Part shown: one piece after another, positions 51,792 to 60,231 of the stretch
Layout of the letters: the number at the start of each line of letters is the position of its first letter
How positions within the stretch are numbered: the first letter of the stretch is position 1
Origin: Bacillota bacterium
GTDB taxonomy: Bacteria; Bacillota; SHA-98; UBA4971
DNA: 64,000 nucleotides
Assembly (NCBI GenBank): GCA_012516125.1
Contig: JAAYXB010000027.1
Location: forward strand, 1-64,000
Direction of reading: 5' to 3'
Notes under the pieces: generated by a model
Database searches by the model: none
The model's input: only the letters and a program-made list of their open reading frames with translations
What the model was told of the DNA's origin: nothing
Translations under genes and position numbers: made by a program

Positions 51792-52055
51792 AGCCGCCGC
51801 CTTTGCCTCTTCATGGTTATGTTTCCATAATGTTTAGGACGCAAATTCTACAAGAACGCGACTAAAACCTGCATGACCGGCACATGACTATAATTGCCGA
51901 CGGTCCCACGGTTGATGCGAGGGGATTATGGCATAGGCCATATTCTGAAGGAGAGCGCCATTTCTCACCTTGTTGTGAACTTGCCTCTCCCACCTCAACT
52001 CGACCGTCACCGTCGGCCCCGCGTTTTGAAGGACGAGAACGGGGCCGATAGAACG

Positions 52056-52088
52056 AGAGCCGCCTGGCGTTCCTGCCACGGCGGCTCT
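52056..52088 (-). terminator. Hairpin downstream of tRNA-Pro(GGG)
   Basis: AGAGCCGCC (52056-52064) pairs with GGCGGCTCT (52080-52088), and TGGC/GCCA continues the stem with one bulged base. On the minus strand it lies 60 nt after the tRNA and is followed by CGTTCTATC, a poor T-tract. Terminator function is likely but not certain. The surrounding 51792-52147 region holds no supported gene. Confidence 0.5.
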
Positions 52089-52147
52089 TGACATGCCTGT
52101 GCTGACGCACTGATCCCTGACCGGTGAGCAGTATTGGGTACAAAAAC

Positions 52148-52225
52148 TGGTCGGAGCGGCGAGACTTGAACTCGCGACCTCCTGAACCCCATTCAGGCGC
52201 GCTAGCCAAACTGCGCCACGCCCCG
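52148..52225 (-). tRNA. tRNA-Pro (anticodon GGG)
   Basis: A 78-nt cloverleaf with encoded CCA. Acceptor CGGGGCG pairs with CGCTCCG (one G-U). The D arm GCGCAGTTTGGCTAGCGC has one extra base, the anticodon stem CCTGA/TCAGG encloses ATGGGGT giving GGG (52190-52188), and the T arm is GCGAG-TTCAAGT-CTCGC. With the CGG tRNA at 2.6 kb this gives two of the proline isoacceptors. Confidence 0.94.
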
Positions 52226-52353
52226 ACCCAAGACTTGCTGGCCCGCGTCCCTTGCGGTCCAACTGCATTATAACAGATCGCCGGCGTGGCCGCAACCCCG
52301 AGTTTGACCATACGGCTTGAGTTCGACGAGGGAGGAGGCCGCGCTACCGGGCC

Positions 52354-52629
52354 TCACTTCGCAACGGCGTCTTTCAGGGTCTTGCCAGCCTTGAAAACCG
52401 GCACCGTCCTCGCTGCGATACGGATAGTCTTCCCGGTTCTCGGGTCTCTACCGGCCCTGGCCGCCCTCTTTCGCGTCTCGAAGCTGCCGAAGCCGACGAG
52501 CGAGACCTTGTCCCCTGCGGCAAGGGCTTCCGAGATGGATTCAAACACTGCGTCGACGACTCTTGCCGAGTCTTTCTTGGTAAAACCGGTTTTGGCTGCG
52601 ACTTTGTCAACCAGTTCCGTCTTGGTCAT
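52354..52629 (-). CDS. hup: HU-family nucleoid DNA-binding protein
   Basis: A 91-residue histone-like protein that bends and compacts DNA. It starts [15 protein letters not shown] and has the dimer core [40 protein letters not shown] with the DNA-intercalating arm Pro in 'RNP'-like position (here GRDPRTG), and [14 protein letters not shown]. The start is ATG at 52629, with AAAGGAGGT seven bases upstream. It follows spoIVA on the same strand but is separated from it by a terminator, as hup commonly is. Confidence 0.96.
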   Translation of the reverse strand: MTKTELVDKVAAKTGFTKKDSARVVDAVFESISEALAAGDKVSLVGFGSFETRKRAARAGRDPRTGKTIRIAARTVPVFKAGKTLKDAVAK

Positions 52630-52681
52630 TCCGGAAACCTCCTTTCGCAGGTATGTTGCCCACTTCAAGCAGGATTTATAA

Positions 52682-52710
52682 AGGGCGGGCCGCGCAGTGC
52701 GGCCCGCCCT
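52682..52710 (-). terminator. Intrinsic terminator after spoIVA
   Basis: Minus strand: AGGGCGGGCCGC and GCGGCCCGCCCT form a perfect 12-bp stem with a 5-nt loop, followed by TTATAAATCC. It lies 204 bp after the spoIVA stop. The 52711-52914 gap holds a run of short Cys/Pro-coding frames with no support as a gene. Confidence 0.85.
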
Positions 52711-52914
52711 CGCCGGTCTTCTCGTTCCCTTTCTCCTCACCACCATTTACTCTACCTTTCTACCTTGCCTGCACCCCTGACCGATGTTCCTCGCTCTCCC
52801 GCTCGCTTCCCTGCTCCCTGCCTCGTCTTCCCTCTCCTGTTCCCCGGTCTGTTCCCTGTCCGCGGCCATCCGCTTTCCGCCTGCTCTCCAGTTCTGCTCC
52901 GCGCCGCGCAGCCC

Positions 52915-54393
52915 TCACAGAATTATGCAGATGAGCCCGCCGCTCCCTTCGTTGACGATCTTCTGGAGAGTCTCCTGGAGCTTTTGCTGCGCGTTCTCGG
53001 GCATCCGGTAGAGCTTGCTCTCGATTCCCTCTTTCACCAGCTCATGCAGGGACTTCCCGAGGAAGTCGGTGTTCCAGATGCGGTCAGGATCCTTCTCGAA
53101 CTCCTCCGAAAGTCGCCTGACAAGCTCTTCTCCCTGTCTCTCCGTTCCTACGTTCGTCGTAACCTCTGTCTCGATGTTCGCCCGGATCATGTGGATAGAC
53201 GGCGCCGACGCCTTGAGCCTCACGCCGAACCGGCTGCCCTGTCTGATCAGCTCCGGCTCCTCGAACGTGAGCTCATCTAGCAGCGGCATGACTATACCGT
53301 ACCCCAACTCGCGCGCATCCCGCAGGCCGTCTGAGATCTTATCGTATTCCCTCTTTGCCACAGAAAGCTCCTTCATGAGCCGCAGAAGATGGTGGTCGCC
53401 TTCCACTTCAAGGCCGCTCACTTCCTGGACCACCTGGAAGAACAAGCTCCTCGGCGCCTCGAGGTCGATGACCACCGTTCCTGTGCCAAGTTCCATCGTA
53501 GTGAGGTCCGCCCCGGATACGAACTCCTCTTCGGAGAGCTTTTCCACGACCCTGTGTATGTCGCGTATCCTCTTGACTTCCTTCACGGTGGCGACCACAG
53601 CCTCCTGGAACCTCTGCCTGAGCCAGTGGTCTTCGGCGAGCTCGCTCAGCCACACGGGCAGCCGTACGCTTACCTCGCGGACGGGGAACTCGTAGAGTAC
53701 CTCGCGCAGGACTCCCTTGACGTCCTCGACATCCATCCTCATGCAATCGAGAGGGATGACCGGCACCTGGTACTTCTCGGCTAGCTCGGATGCGAGGTCC
53801 TGGGCCTCCCTTGACCACGGTGCGACCGAGTTGAGGACCGCCACGAAAGGCTTGTGAAGCTGGCGAAGCTCGGCGATGACCCGCTCTTCCGCCGGCGCGT
53901 AATTCTCTCTCGGGATCTCCGTGATCGAGCCGTCGGTCAGCACGACGAGGCCGATGGTGGAGTGGTCTGTTATCACCTTCCGCGTGCCGAACTCCGCCGC
54001 CTCCTCAAACGGGATCTCGTAGTCGAACCAGGGCGTAACGACCATCCTCGGGCCGGCCTCGTCCTCGTAGCCCAGCGCCCCCCTCACGGTATAGCCGACA
54101 CAGTCAACGAGTCTGACCCAGACCTTGACGTTGTCTTCGATTTCGACTTCCACGGCCTCGCTCGGCACGAACTTGGGCTCGGTGGTCATGATGGTCTTAC
54201 CGCCGCCGCTCTGCGGGAGTTCGTCCACTGAGCGCTGCTTGTCGTATACGTCAGAGATGTTCGGGAGGACCAGGAGGTCCATGAAGCGCTTGATGAATGT
54301 GGACTTTCCCGTTCTGACCGGCCCGACCACTCCGATGTAGATATCGCCGCCCGTCCTTGTAGCGATGTCCTGGAAGATATCGAACGTCTCCAT
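52915..54393 (-). CDS. spoIVA: Stage IV sporulation protein A (SpoIVA)
   Basis: An ATPase that polymerises on the forespore surface as the base layer of the spore coat. The product is 492 residues, the same length as Bacillus subtilis SpoIVA. It begins METFDIFQDIATRTGGDIYI, has the Walker A GPVRTGKSTFIKRFMD, TMTTEPKFVPSEAVE-type sequence, the TRAFAC-like DCVGYTV and VLTDGSITEI segments, and ends with GGLICIIL, the conserved hydrophobic C-terminus needed for SpoVM contact. The start is ATG at 54393 with GGAGGGAG upstream; a start seven residues earlier is possible. It marks the organism as an endospore former. A sigma-E promoter is expected upstream but was not resolved by eye. Confidence 0.98.
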   Translation of the reverse strand: METFDIFQDIATRTGGDIYIGVVGPVRTGKSTFIKRFMDLLVLPNISDVYDKQRSVDELPQSGGGKTIMTTEPKFVPSEAVEVEIEDNVKVWVRLVDCVGYTVRGALGYEDEAGPRMVVTPWFDYEIPFEEAAEFGTRKVITDHSTIGLVVLTDGSITEIPRENYAPAEERVIAELRQLHKPFVAVLNSVAPWSREAQDLASELAEKYQVPVIPLDCMRMDVEDVKGVLREVLYEFPVREVSVRLPVWLSELAEDHWLRQRFQEAVVATVKEVKRIRDIHRVVEKLSEEEFVSGADLTTMELGTGTVVIDLEAPRSLFFQVVQEVSGLEVEGDHHLLRLMKELSVAKREYDKISDGLRDARELGYGIVMPLLDELTFEEPELIRQGSRFGVRLKASAPSIHMIRANIETEVTTNVGTERQGEELVRRLSEEFEKDPDRIWNTDFLGKSLHELVKEGIESKLYRMPENAQQKLQETLQKIVNEGSGGLICIIL

Positions 54394-54625
54394 ACCGGCT
54401 CCCTCCCCCGGCACCGGGTCGCACCCGGCTTTCAGAATAATGTATATGAGTGGAGGGAGCGATTATTACCCAGGCTTCGAAAATAGTGGACGGACACACA
54501 GGAGCGCGAACGGCCGGAACACGCATAGAGCACCCCGTTGCATTCCTGCACCTGGCAAGCCCACAGCCAGACCAGCGCCAGGGGCGGGGCTTGCCGGAGC
54601 GGCTCTTGTGGGCGTCACTTCGGAG

Positions 54626-55189
54626 CTACGCCTGACCCTTGATGAGAGAGAACGCCTCAGCTCTCGCGGCGACGTCCTTGCGGAACAGGCCCCGTACGGC
54701 GGAGGTCACGGCGATGCTGCCCGGCTTCGTCACCCCGCGCATCGACATGCACATGTGCTCGGCCTCGATCACCACCACCACCCCGTGGGGCTTCAGCGCT
54801 TCGTCGATCATGTCCGCGATCTCGCTCGTGAGTCTTTCCTGGAGTTGCGGGCGCCTTGCGACGGTTTCGACCACCCGCGCGAGCTTGCTCAGGCCGACGA
54901 CGCGGCCGCCCTTGGGCAGGTAGGCCACGTGAGCCTTGCCGTGGAAAGGCAGGAGATGGTGCTCGCACATGGAGTAGAACGGGATATCCTTGATGATGAC
55001 CATTTCCTCGTGGTGCTCGTTGAAGACCGGGGTAAGGAGGTCGCGGGGGTCCTTGCCGATCCCGCAGAATATCTCTTCGCACATCCTTGCGATCCGGCGA
55101 GGCGTCTCCCGGAGACCCTCGCGGTCCGGATCCTCTCCAATGGCCTCAAGTATCTCTCTGACTGCGCGCATGATTCTTGCTTCGTCCAA
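54626..55189 (-). CDS. folE: GTP cyclohydrolase I
   Basis: Converts GTP to 7,8-dihydroneopterin triphosphate, the first step of folate and related pterin synthesis. The 187-residue product has [20 protein letters not shown], the zinc ligands Cys and His in [20 protein letters not shown], then [28 protein letters not shown] (second zinc Cys region) and SAVRGLF. The start is TTG at 55189, eight bases after GGGAGGT; the ATG at 55171 would give a short N-terminus. Confidence 0.96.
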   Translation of the reverse strand: MDEARIMRAVREILEAIGEDPDREGLRETPRRIARMCEEIFCGIGKDPRDLLTPVFNEHHEEMVIIKDIPFYSMCEHHLLPFHGKAHVAYLPKGGRVVGLSKLARVVETVARRPQLQERLTSEIADMIDEALKPHGVVVVIEAEHMCMSMRGVTKPGSIAVTSAVRGLFRKDVAARAEAFSLIKGQA

Positions 55190-55295
55190 TTGCCTGTACC
55201 TCCCTGATCTGTGCTCCGGGCTAGGGCGGCCAGCGGCCAGCAGCGGCGACGCGCCACGCGGCACCCGCAGGCGACCGTCGCAGCGCATCTTGCGG

Positions 55296-56159
55296 TCACT
55301 TTCGCCCCACTGCCTCGTCCAGCATATTCTCGAGGATGAGCGCAAGCGCGTGAAGGTCCATGGCGTTGTGTTCGAGGATCGGGCGTATGAGAGCGGGATT
55401 CCGGCTCCTGACGAACTCGTGGTAAACCTCCGGGATCAAGGAACTCGGGATGTCGCCATGGCGTTCGTAGCCGAGAAGGTACGCCGCCACGGTCACCAGC
55501 CTGCAATCGGGCAGCAGTCCCCGGTAGAGACGCCGCACCACCCTGAGCAGGTCCACATGGAGCCTGCACGACCCGCACTCGATGCCGTGGAACGTCATGC
55601 GGTCGCGTATGTATGGCAGATCGAACCTGCGTCCGTTGTAGGTCGCTATCACCTGGAACCTCTCGAGCTCGTCGCGGACCGCGGCGAGCACACTAGCCTC
55701 CTCTTCGTAGGATCGAGCGAGGAACTGCCGAAGGAACACGGCACGGTCATCGCGGAAACCCATGATGCCCACGAGGAACAGCGGCTGCGTGCTGTAAAGC
55801 CCGGTGGTCTCTATGTCGATGAATGCGATGTCGGTCGCAGGGTAGAAACCGAGGAGGTCCAGCTCCGATGCCCCGCACCGTGAGAGAAACTCGGAGTCGC
55901 TCTTCTCTATTGCCGCGAGCACGGTGCATGCCGCCTGGCCCCAACGCGAGTGCCGGGACAGGCAGACGAGATCACGGTAGCCCTGGGCCTTCAACTTCTC
56001 CTCGGTCTTTGGCCCGATGCCTCGCAGAAGCTTGAGGTTACGTTGAAGGCTCTCCCGTCCGTCCGCAGGCGAAACGTAAACGGGCGGGAACACGCGCTCG
56101 GCGACGTAGTAATCTCCCTCCCCAAGAAGGTCGTCTGCGGGTCTCGGCCTTATCCTCAC
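55296..56159 (-). CDS. YprB-like RNase H-fold 3'-5' exonuclease
   Basis: A 287-residue protein. The N-terminal ~60 residues contain a helix-hairpin-helix-like [18 protein letters not shown]. The nuclease domain of the RNase_H_2/YprB family follows, with DEDD-type residues in [12 protein letters not shown] (D-x-E), [14 protein letters not shown] (Asn/Asp), [13 protein letters not shown] and [14 protein letters not shown] (H-x4-D). It probably trims DNA or RNA 3' ends; its substrate is unknown. The start is GTG at 56159, with GGGAGGG upstream. Confidence 0.85.
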   Translation of the reverse strand: MRIRPRPADDLLGEGDYYVAERVFPPVYVSPADGRESLQRNLKLLRGIGPKTEEKLKAQGYRDLVCLSRHSRWGQAACTVLAAIEKSDSEFLSRCGASELDLLGFYPATDIAFIDIETTGLYSTQPLFLVGIMGFRDDRAVFLRQFLARSYEEEASVLAAVRDELERFQVIATYNGRRFDLPYIRDRMTFHGIECGSCRLHVDLLRVVRRLYRGLLPDCRLVTVAAYLLGYERHGDIPSSLIPEVYHEFVRSRNPALIRPILEHNAMDLHALALILENMLDEAVGRK

Positions 56160-56191
56160 CGCGTTGATCCCTCCCTTCTACTCTCTCTATC

Positions 56192-56242
56192 TGAGTCACC
56201 GGCAACCTCTCCCAAAAGTTGGGAGCGTTTCCGAACGCTCAC
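56192..56242 (+). repeat. Dispersed palindromic repeat, partial copy (3' half)
   Basis: TGAGTCACCGGCAACC, then CTCCCAAAAGTTGGGAGC and GTTTCCGAACGCTCAC, repeat the right half of the complete element (56505-56555) in the same orientation, about 313 bp away, with seven or so mismatches over 50 bp. Confidence 0.75.
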
Positions 56243-56432
56243 GATGAGTGTGGTGGAGACAGGGGCACAGCCATTCGGGCTTATCCATAGGAGCATTCGC
56301 CATGCGCGGCCGCAACCCTTCCTGGAGGGAACGCGGCGGGGCCGGCCGTCCATGCGGCCGACCCCGCCCGAGGTCCGAGAGCGACGCATGTGTGCGTGAC
56401 GCACGTGCGCCCCTTTGATCCCGATGGTTGGA
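56243..56432. other. Spacer between two repeat copies
   Basis: No gene is supported here. It contains a GGCCGGCCGTCCATGCGGCC palindrome-like stretch near 56340 and CGACGCATG..TGTGCGTGACGCACGTGCG short inverted motifs near 56385-56408 (quoted in parts); these may be remnants of the same element family. Confidence 0.35.
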
Positions 56433-56560
56433 ACTAAGTGAGGGTGCGTCAGTTCTCGCCCCTCTTCCAGTAGTTGCCGGGTTGCCGGTGTTGCACCCTC
56501 TCTTTGAGTCACCGGCAACCCCTCCCAAAAGTCGGGAGCATTTCTGCACCCTCACTTAGT
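56433..56560 (+). repeat. Dispersed palindromic repeat, complete copy (MITE-like)
   Basis: The 128-bp element has perfect 15-bp terminal inverted repeats ACTAAGTGAGGGTGC (56433-56447) and GCACCCTCACTTAGT (56546-56560). Inside, GGGTTGCCGGTG (56480-56491 region) is inverted as CACCGGCAACCC (56510-56521 region), so the whole unit can fold into a cruciform. It has no coding capacity. The right terminal repeat supplies the stop codon of the adjacent 80-codon gene. Confidence 0.8.
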
Positions 56561-56798
56561 GGTAGTGGCGGTCTACACCGCGCGGAGGCTGCGCAATATG
56601 GTGCTTCTGCTTGAACTCCTCCGAGAACGTGCTGGAGAAGTGGATCACATAGCCGGAGTCGAGGGTGATGAGAACTTCCTCCCAGTAACCCGGGTCTTGC
56701 GGTCCTGCCTCGCTTGTGCGGATGTCCACGTCCACTATGACGGTGCCCACGACACTTTGCCGGAACCCCTCGATGTCGTCAATCAGATAGCAGGCCAT
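56556..56798 (-). CDS. Small hypothetical protein (80 residues)
   Basis: It starts MACYLIDDIEGFRQSVVGTV and has alternating hydrophobic residues suggesting a small alpha/beta fold (VDVDIRT, YWEEVLITLDSGYVIHFSS), then a basic, His-rich tail. No family is recognised. The ATG at 56798 is seven bases after a run of G (AGGGGGG); ATG at 56804 is too close. The stop codon lies within the terminal inverted repeat of the downstream element, so the natural C-terminus may have been replaced by the insertion. Confidence 0.5.
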   Translation of the reverse strand: MACYLIDDIEGFRQSVVGTVIVDVDIRTSEAGPQDPGYWEEVLITLDSGYVIHFSSTFSEEFKQKHHIAQPPRGVDRHYH

Positions 56799-56905
56799 AG
56801 CCATCCCCCCTGATTGATCTCGCTTCCAGCGTCCGGCATCTACCGGCCAGCGCCTTCACACTTGCGCCTTGCAACGCTATTCCTGCTACTATCCTATTTG
56901 CAGGC

Positions 56906-58342
56906 CTAGTCGGCGATGACACGGACCCGGTAGAGGATCTCGACCTCCTTGCCTCTGGGCACCTTAACCTTGAACGCTGCCGTGTTCGCGTCGAGCTTCT
57001 GGTATGACGACGGGACGCAGCTCAGGATGGTCCACTCCCCGTAGAACCGCTCGACGACCACGATCTCCACGTCTTCGTCCTTGTGGTTCCGGAGCTTAAT
57101 GCAGCACGCTTCCTCGTACGAGTTCGCTCCGATCTTCTTGTAATCCGTGACGGTCCGCTCGCCCACGAGATCGAAGGCGTTTCCTACGTAGAGGCGCACC
57201 GTCTCATCGCGTGGGGTGTGCTCGATGCTGTCCTCCCCTACGAAGTCGAGGCTCTTGTCGGCCGAGGCCTTGTACACCCGCACCTTTCCTGCAGGAAGTG
57301 GGATGCCGAGCCCTGCATCGGTCTTGTTCTGGAACTCTATGACCACCTTGACGTCGCCGGTCTCCTTCTTTCCTGCGTACGTTTGATACCCGTAGCGCCG
57401 CTCTGGAGCCTCGAAAACGTACAGCTTCTTTATCGGCACGTTCGGCGCCGAGAGCAGCTCAATCTGCTTGAGCTGGTTATCAGCTACCGTGGTGCGGCGC
57501 TTCAGCGTGTACGAATGATACTCGAAGAGCGGCTTCTCCTCGAACGTCTCGGGAGCCGGTGCAGCCCCGGAGCGCAGCGGCAGAGCCTTGAGCTGCATGT
57601 CGGGCTCGACCGTCCGCACATCCCCGGCGATGAGCTTCAGCGAGGCGTTGCGGTACGTGGCTCCGCTCCTGTTGTCGAGCGTAACCCATCCGTTGAGGGC
57701 CACAGCCCTATCTTTTTCGTCGAGCACGCAAACGTAGTCGGCGCGCCAGCTTATGCCCCTCGTGAGGTAGTTCACCTCGGCAACGTGCTCAGCGGCCGAC
57801 TTTGCGTCCAGATACCACACGAGGGTCGGGCGCAGGATGAGCCCTGACGGTAGCGCGGGAAGCTCGATGTTGCCGGGCGGGTCCAGGAGGATCTTCCCGT
57901 CCATCTCCACGGTGAGCCTGCCCTGGGAGTCCACGGCGAGAAGACGCGCCGGACGTATGACGCCGTCGCGGTTGAGCTCTATCTCCTTGCCTATATATTT
58001 CTCGAGAAGTTTCTGCCTGCTCACGAGGTCGTATTCGAAATTCTGCTCGAGAAGCTTGAGGTCGCCGGGCGCCGTGAGCGACACCAGGCGCACCGAGGAC
58101 GGATCCATATCCCGGGCGACATCGGAAAACCGCAGGATATTGAGGCCCTGGCCCAGCGAGATGAGACGCTCGTCGCGGACCAGCGCCAGGTTGTTGTTGT
58201 AAACGGTGAGCGATACGTTCCTTTGCTGCTCAGGACCTACCTCTATGCTCGTGTCCTGCGCGAGCGCCGCGCCCGGCGTCGCGACCACTATCACTATCGC
58301 GGCGAGCAGCAACAGAGGTACGGCACGTTTCCCACGCAGCAC
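56906..58342 (-). CDS. Exported DUF4139-domain protein
   Basis: A 478-residue protein with a signal peptide (GKRAVPLLLLAAIVIVVATP, cleavage near AALAQD). The mature N-terminal part, VSLTVYNNNLALVRDERLIS, and the long beta-rich C-terminal region with VNYLTRGISWRADYVCVLDE, RYGYQTYAGKKETGDVKVVI and FDLVGERTVTDYK match the DUF4139 family ('mucoidy inhibitor'-like). The family has no established function. The start is GTG at 58342, eight bases after GGAGG. The gene is monocistronic or loosely linked to the peptidase upstream (104-bp gap). Confidence 0.82.
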   Translation of the reverse strand: MLRGKRAVPLLLLAAIVIVVATPGAALAQDTSIEVGPEQQRNVSLTVYNNNLALVRDERLISLGQGLNILRFSDVARDMDPSSVRLVSLTAPGDLKLLEQNFEYDLVSRQKLLEKYIGKEIELNRDGVIRPARLLAVDSQGRLTVEMDGKILLDPPGNIELPALPSGLILRPTLVWYLDAKSAAEHVAEVNYLTRGISWRADYVCVLDEKDRAVALNGWVTLDNRSGATYRNASLKLIAGDVRTVEPDMQLKALPLRSGAAPAPETFEEKPLFEYHSYTLKRRTTVADNQLKQIELLSAPNVPIKKLYVFEAPERRYGYQTYAGKKETGDVKVVIEFQNKTDAGLGIPLPAGKVRVYKASADKSLDFVGEDSIEHTPRDETVRLYVGNAFDLVGERTVTDYKKIGANSYEEACCIKLRNHKDEDVEIVVVERFYGEWTILSCVPSSYQKLDANTAAFKVKVPRGKEVEILYRVRVIAD

Positions 58343-58446
58343 GTCAGTTTCCTCCTTTTGAGAATCCGAATTCAGGAGGAGCCCTCGCATGGACGCCCGT
58401 CGGGGTTCAAGACTTAAGCGCCAAACGCCTCCTGGAAGCGTTCGAG

Positions 58447-59520
58447 CTAGCTTACGAGGTCGGCCACGGTTGCGGCGTCAAGCCGCTTCACGACCTCTGT
58501 TATGAGCGCGACCGCGCGGTCGTAGTCATCGCGGTTTATAAGCGAAGCGTGGGTGTGGATGTAGCGCGACGGCACTCCAATCACGATCGATGGGACGCCG
58601 CTGCCGTGGAGGTGGATCCTCCCCGTGTCGGTTGCGCCGCCCTCCATGAAGTCCGTTTGGTACGGTATGCCGTGCGCCTTTGCCGTATCGATGACGAGGT
58701 CGCGCAGCTTGATGTTGGGGATGAGCGACCTGTCATAGATGAGGATGACAGGGCCCGCGCCCATGCGCTCCTGTACCTTCTCTTTGTCGCTGCCTGGAAT
58801 GTCGTTGGCGATGCCGACCTCGAGCGCGAACGCCACGTCAGGATCGACTACATCCGCGCTGGTCTCCGCTCCGCGAAGTCCTACCTCTTCTTGCACCGTG
58901 CCCACACCATACACCGTGTTGGGATGGGTGGTGCTTGCAAGGTTCTTGAGGACGTCGATGAAGAGGGCGCAGCCGACCCTGTCGTCCCACGCCTTGCCCA
59001 TGTATATCTTCTCGTTTTTGAGCACCTCGAAACCGCTTACCGGGACCACAGGGTCGCCCGGCCGGATGCCGAACTCGCCCGTGGCCTGCTCGAAGCTGGC
59101 AGCCCCGACGTCGATGAACATATCCTTCTTTTCGACGACTTTCTTCCGCTCCTCTTCGGTGAGAAGATGGGGGGGCTTCGAACCTATGATCCCTGGCACG
59201 TCGCCGGACGCGGTTTTGATGACCACCCTCTGTGCCAGCAGGACCTGGTCAAACCATCCACCAAGGAGCAGGAATCTCACGAACCCCTCGGGAGTCACCG
59301 ACTTCACCATGAACCCGATCTCGTCCATATGGGCCGCGAGCATTATCCTTGGCCGGTCGCTTGCGCCCGTGCGGCGCGCCACGAGGCTGCCGAGGCGGTC
59401 CTGCTCGATCACCGCGTACGGTTCCACATACCTCCGGATGATCTTCCGGACTTCCCTCTCGTAGCCTGATACCCCGTGTGCTTCCGAAAGCTCTTTCAGC
59501 ATTTTCGCAGTTGCGTCCAT
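58447..59520 (-). CDS. M42-family metallopeptidase (glutamyl aminopeptidase type)
   Basis: A 357-residue cytosolic di-zinc aminopeptidase that forms tetrahedral dodecamers in characterised relatives. Metal and catalytic motifs are MLAAHMDEIGFMVK (first His and Asp), KAWDDRVGCALFID (bridging Asp), GTVQEEVGLRGAETS (catalytic Glu pair), ALEVGIANDIPG (Asp) and a late His in SRYIHTHASLI. It probably trims peptides during amino-acid catabolism, which suits a cell with two amino-acid importers. The start is ATG at 59520, with GGAGG about 12 bases upstream. Confidence 0.93.
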   Translation of the reverse strand: MDATAKMLKELSEAHGVSGYEREVRKIIRRYVEPYAVIEQDRLGSLVARRTGASDRPRIMLAAHMDEIGFMVKSVTPEGFVRFLLLGGWFDQVLLAQRVVIKTASGDVPGIIGSKPPHLLTEEERKKVVEKKDMFIDVGAASFEQATGEFGIRPGDPVVPVSGFEVLKNEKIYMGKAWDDRVGCALFIDVLKNLASTTHPNTVYGVGTVQEEVGLRGAETSADVVDPDVAFALEVGIANDIPGSDKEKVQERMGAGPVILIYDRSLIPNIKLRDLVIDTAKAHGIPYQTDFMEGGATDTGRIHLHGSGVPSIVIGVPSRYIHTHASLINRDDYDRAVALITEVVKRLDAATVADLVS

Positions 59521-59659
59521 CAGCGCAAGTCCCCTCCTCAAGCTGGCCGGGCCGTTCCCTGCCGCGCGAGGAGCGATGGATCGGCCCGTCGCAGTCCATT
59601 TACTTCGTCACCTCTCATTTCTATCCTGCTTTTTCGCGCGCTATGAAACTATGAAAAAA

Positions 59660-59692
59660 GGACCGGGGAACGCTCTTCTTGTTCCCCGATCC
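59660..59692 (-). terminator. Intrinsic terminator after speD
   Basis: Minus strand: GGATCGGGGAAC and GTTCCCCGGTCC form a long stem with one mismatch, followed by TTTTTTC (59659-59653). It lies 41 bp after the speD stop. Confidence 0.9.
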
Positions 59693-59732
59693 GAATCTGA
59701 CGTACGCGCTCGTGTGAAGTTCCCGAAGGAAG

Positions 59733-60116
59733 CTACCCCGGGGAGATCTTCGTCACGTTGTGCTCGTCGAAGATCCCCCTTTTCACCTCGGAAGCCACGA
59801 TTCGGCGGGCCTTGAACCGGTCGCGGATGTATCGGCACGCGACCATGGGGTCCACCTTCTCCCCACATGTAAACACATCGACCGCAGCATACCTGTGCTC
59901 CGGCCAGGTGTGGATGGCGAGGTGCGACTCGGATATGACCACCACACCGCTTACACCCTGAGGGCTGAATTTATGAAACGCCACCTCGCGGATTTCAGCC
60001 CCTGCCCGCAAAGCAGCGTCTACCATGATCTCCCGAACGGCTTCGATGTTGTCAAGCACCTCAGGGTCACACTCGTACGCCTCGCACAGGATATGACGCC
60101 CCAAAGTGTTTGCCAT
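59733..60116 (-). CDS. speD: S-adenosylmethionine decarboxylase proenzyme
   Basis: Makes decarboxylated AdoMet, the aminopropyl donor for spermidine. The 127-residue product is the prokaryotic class 1B form. The self-cleavage site is in VVISESHLAIHTWPEHRYAA, where Ser becomes the pyruvoyl group, and VDVFTCGEKVDP contains the proton-donor Cys. The start is ATG at 60116. No spermidine synthase gene is near, but a promoter upstream and a terminator downstream make this a single-gene unit. Confidence 0.96.
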   Translation of the reverse strand: MANTLGRHILCEAYECDPEVLDNIEAVREIMVDAALRAGAEIREVAFHKFSPQGVSGVVVISESHLAIHTWPEHRYAAVDVFTCGEKVDPMVACRYIRDRFKARRIVASEVKRGIFDEHNVTKISPG

Positions 60117-60178
60117 CCAAAGTCCCGCCTCCCTTCCAGATCTCTCCCTTCCGATCGGTGACTTCCCCGATCAACGCA

Positions 60179-60206
60179 ATTTTAGCAGATCGCACCCTAA
60201 AGTCAA
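60179..60206 (-). promoter_or_regulatory. Sigma-A promoter of speD
   Basis: Minus strand: -35 TTGACT (60206-60201), 16-bp spacer, -10 TAAAAT (60184-60179), 62 bp before the ATG. Confidence 0.75.
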
Positions 60207-60231
60207 GGGAATCTCCGCAATTCGTCCACCT

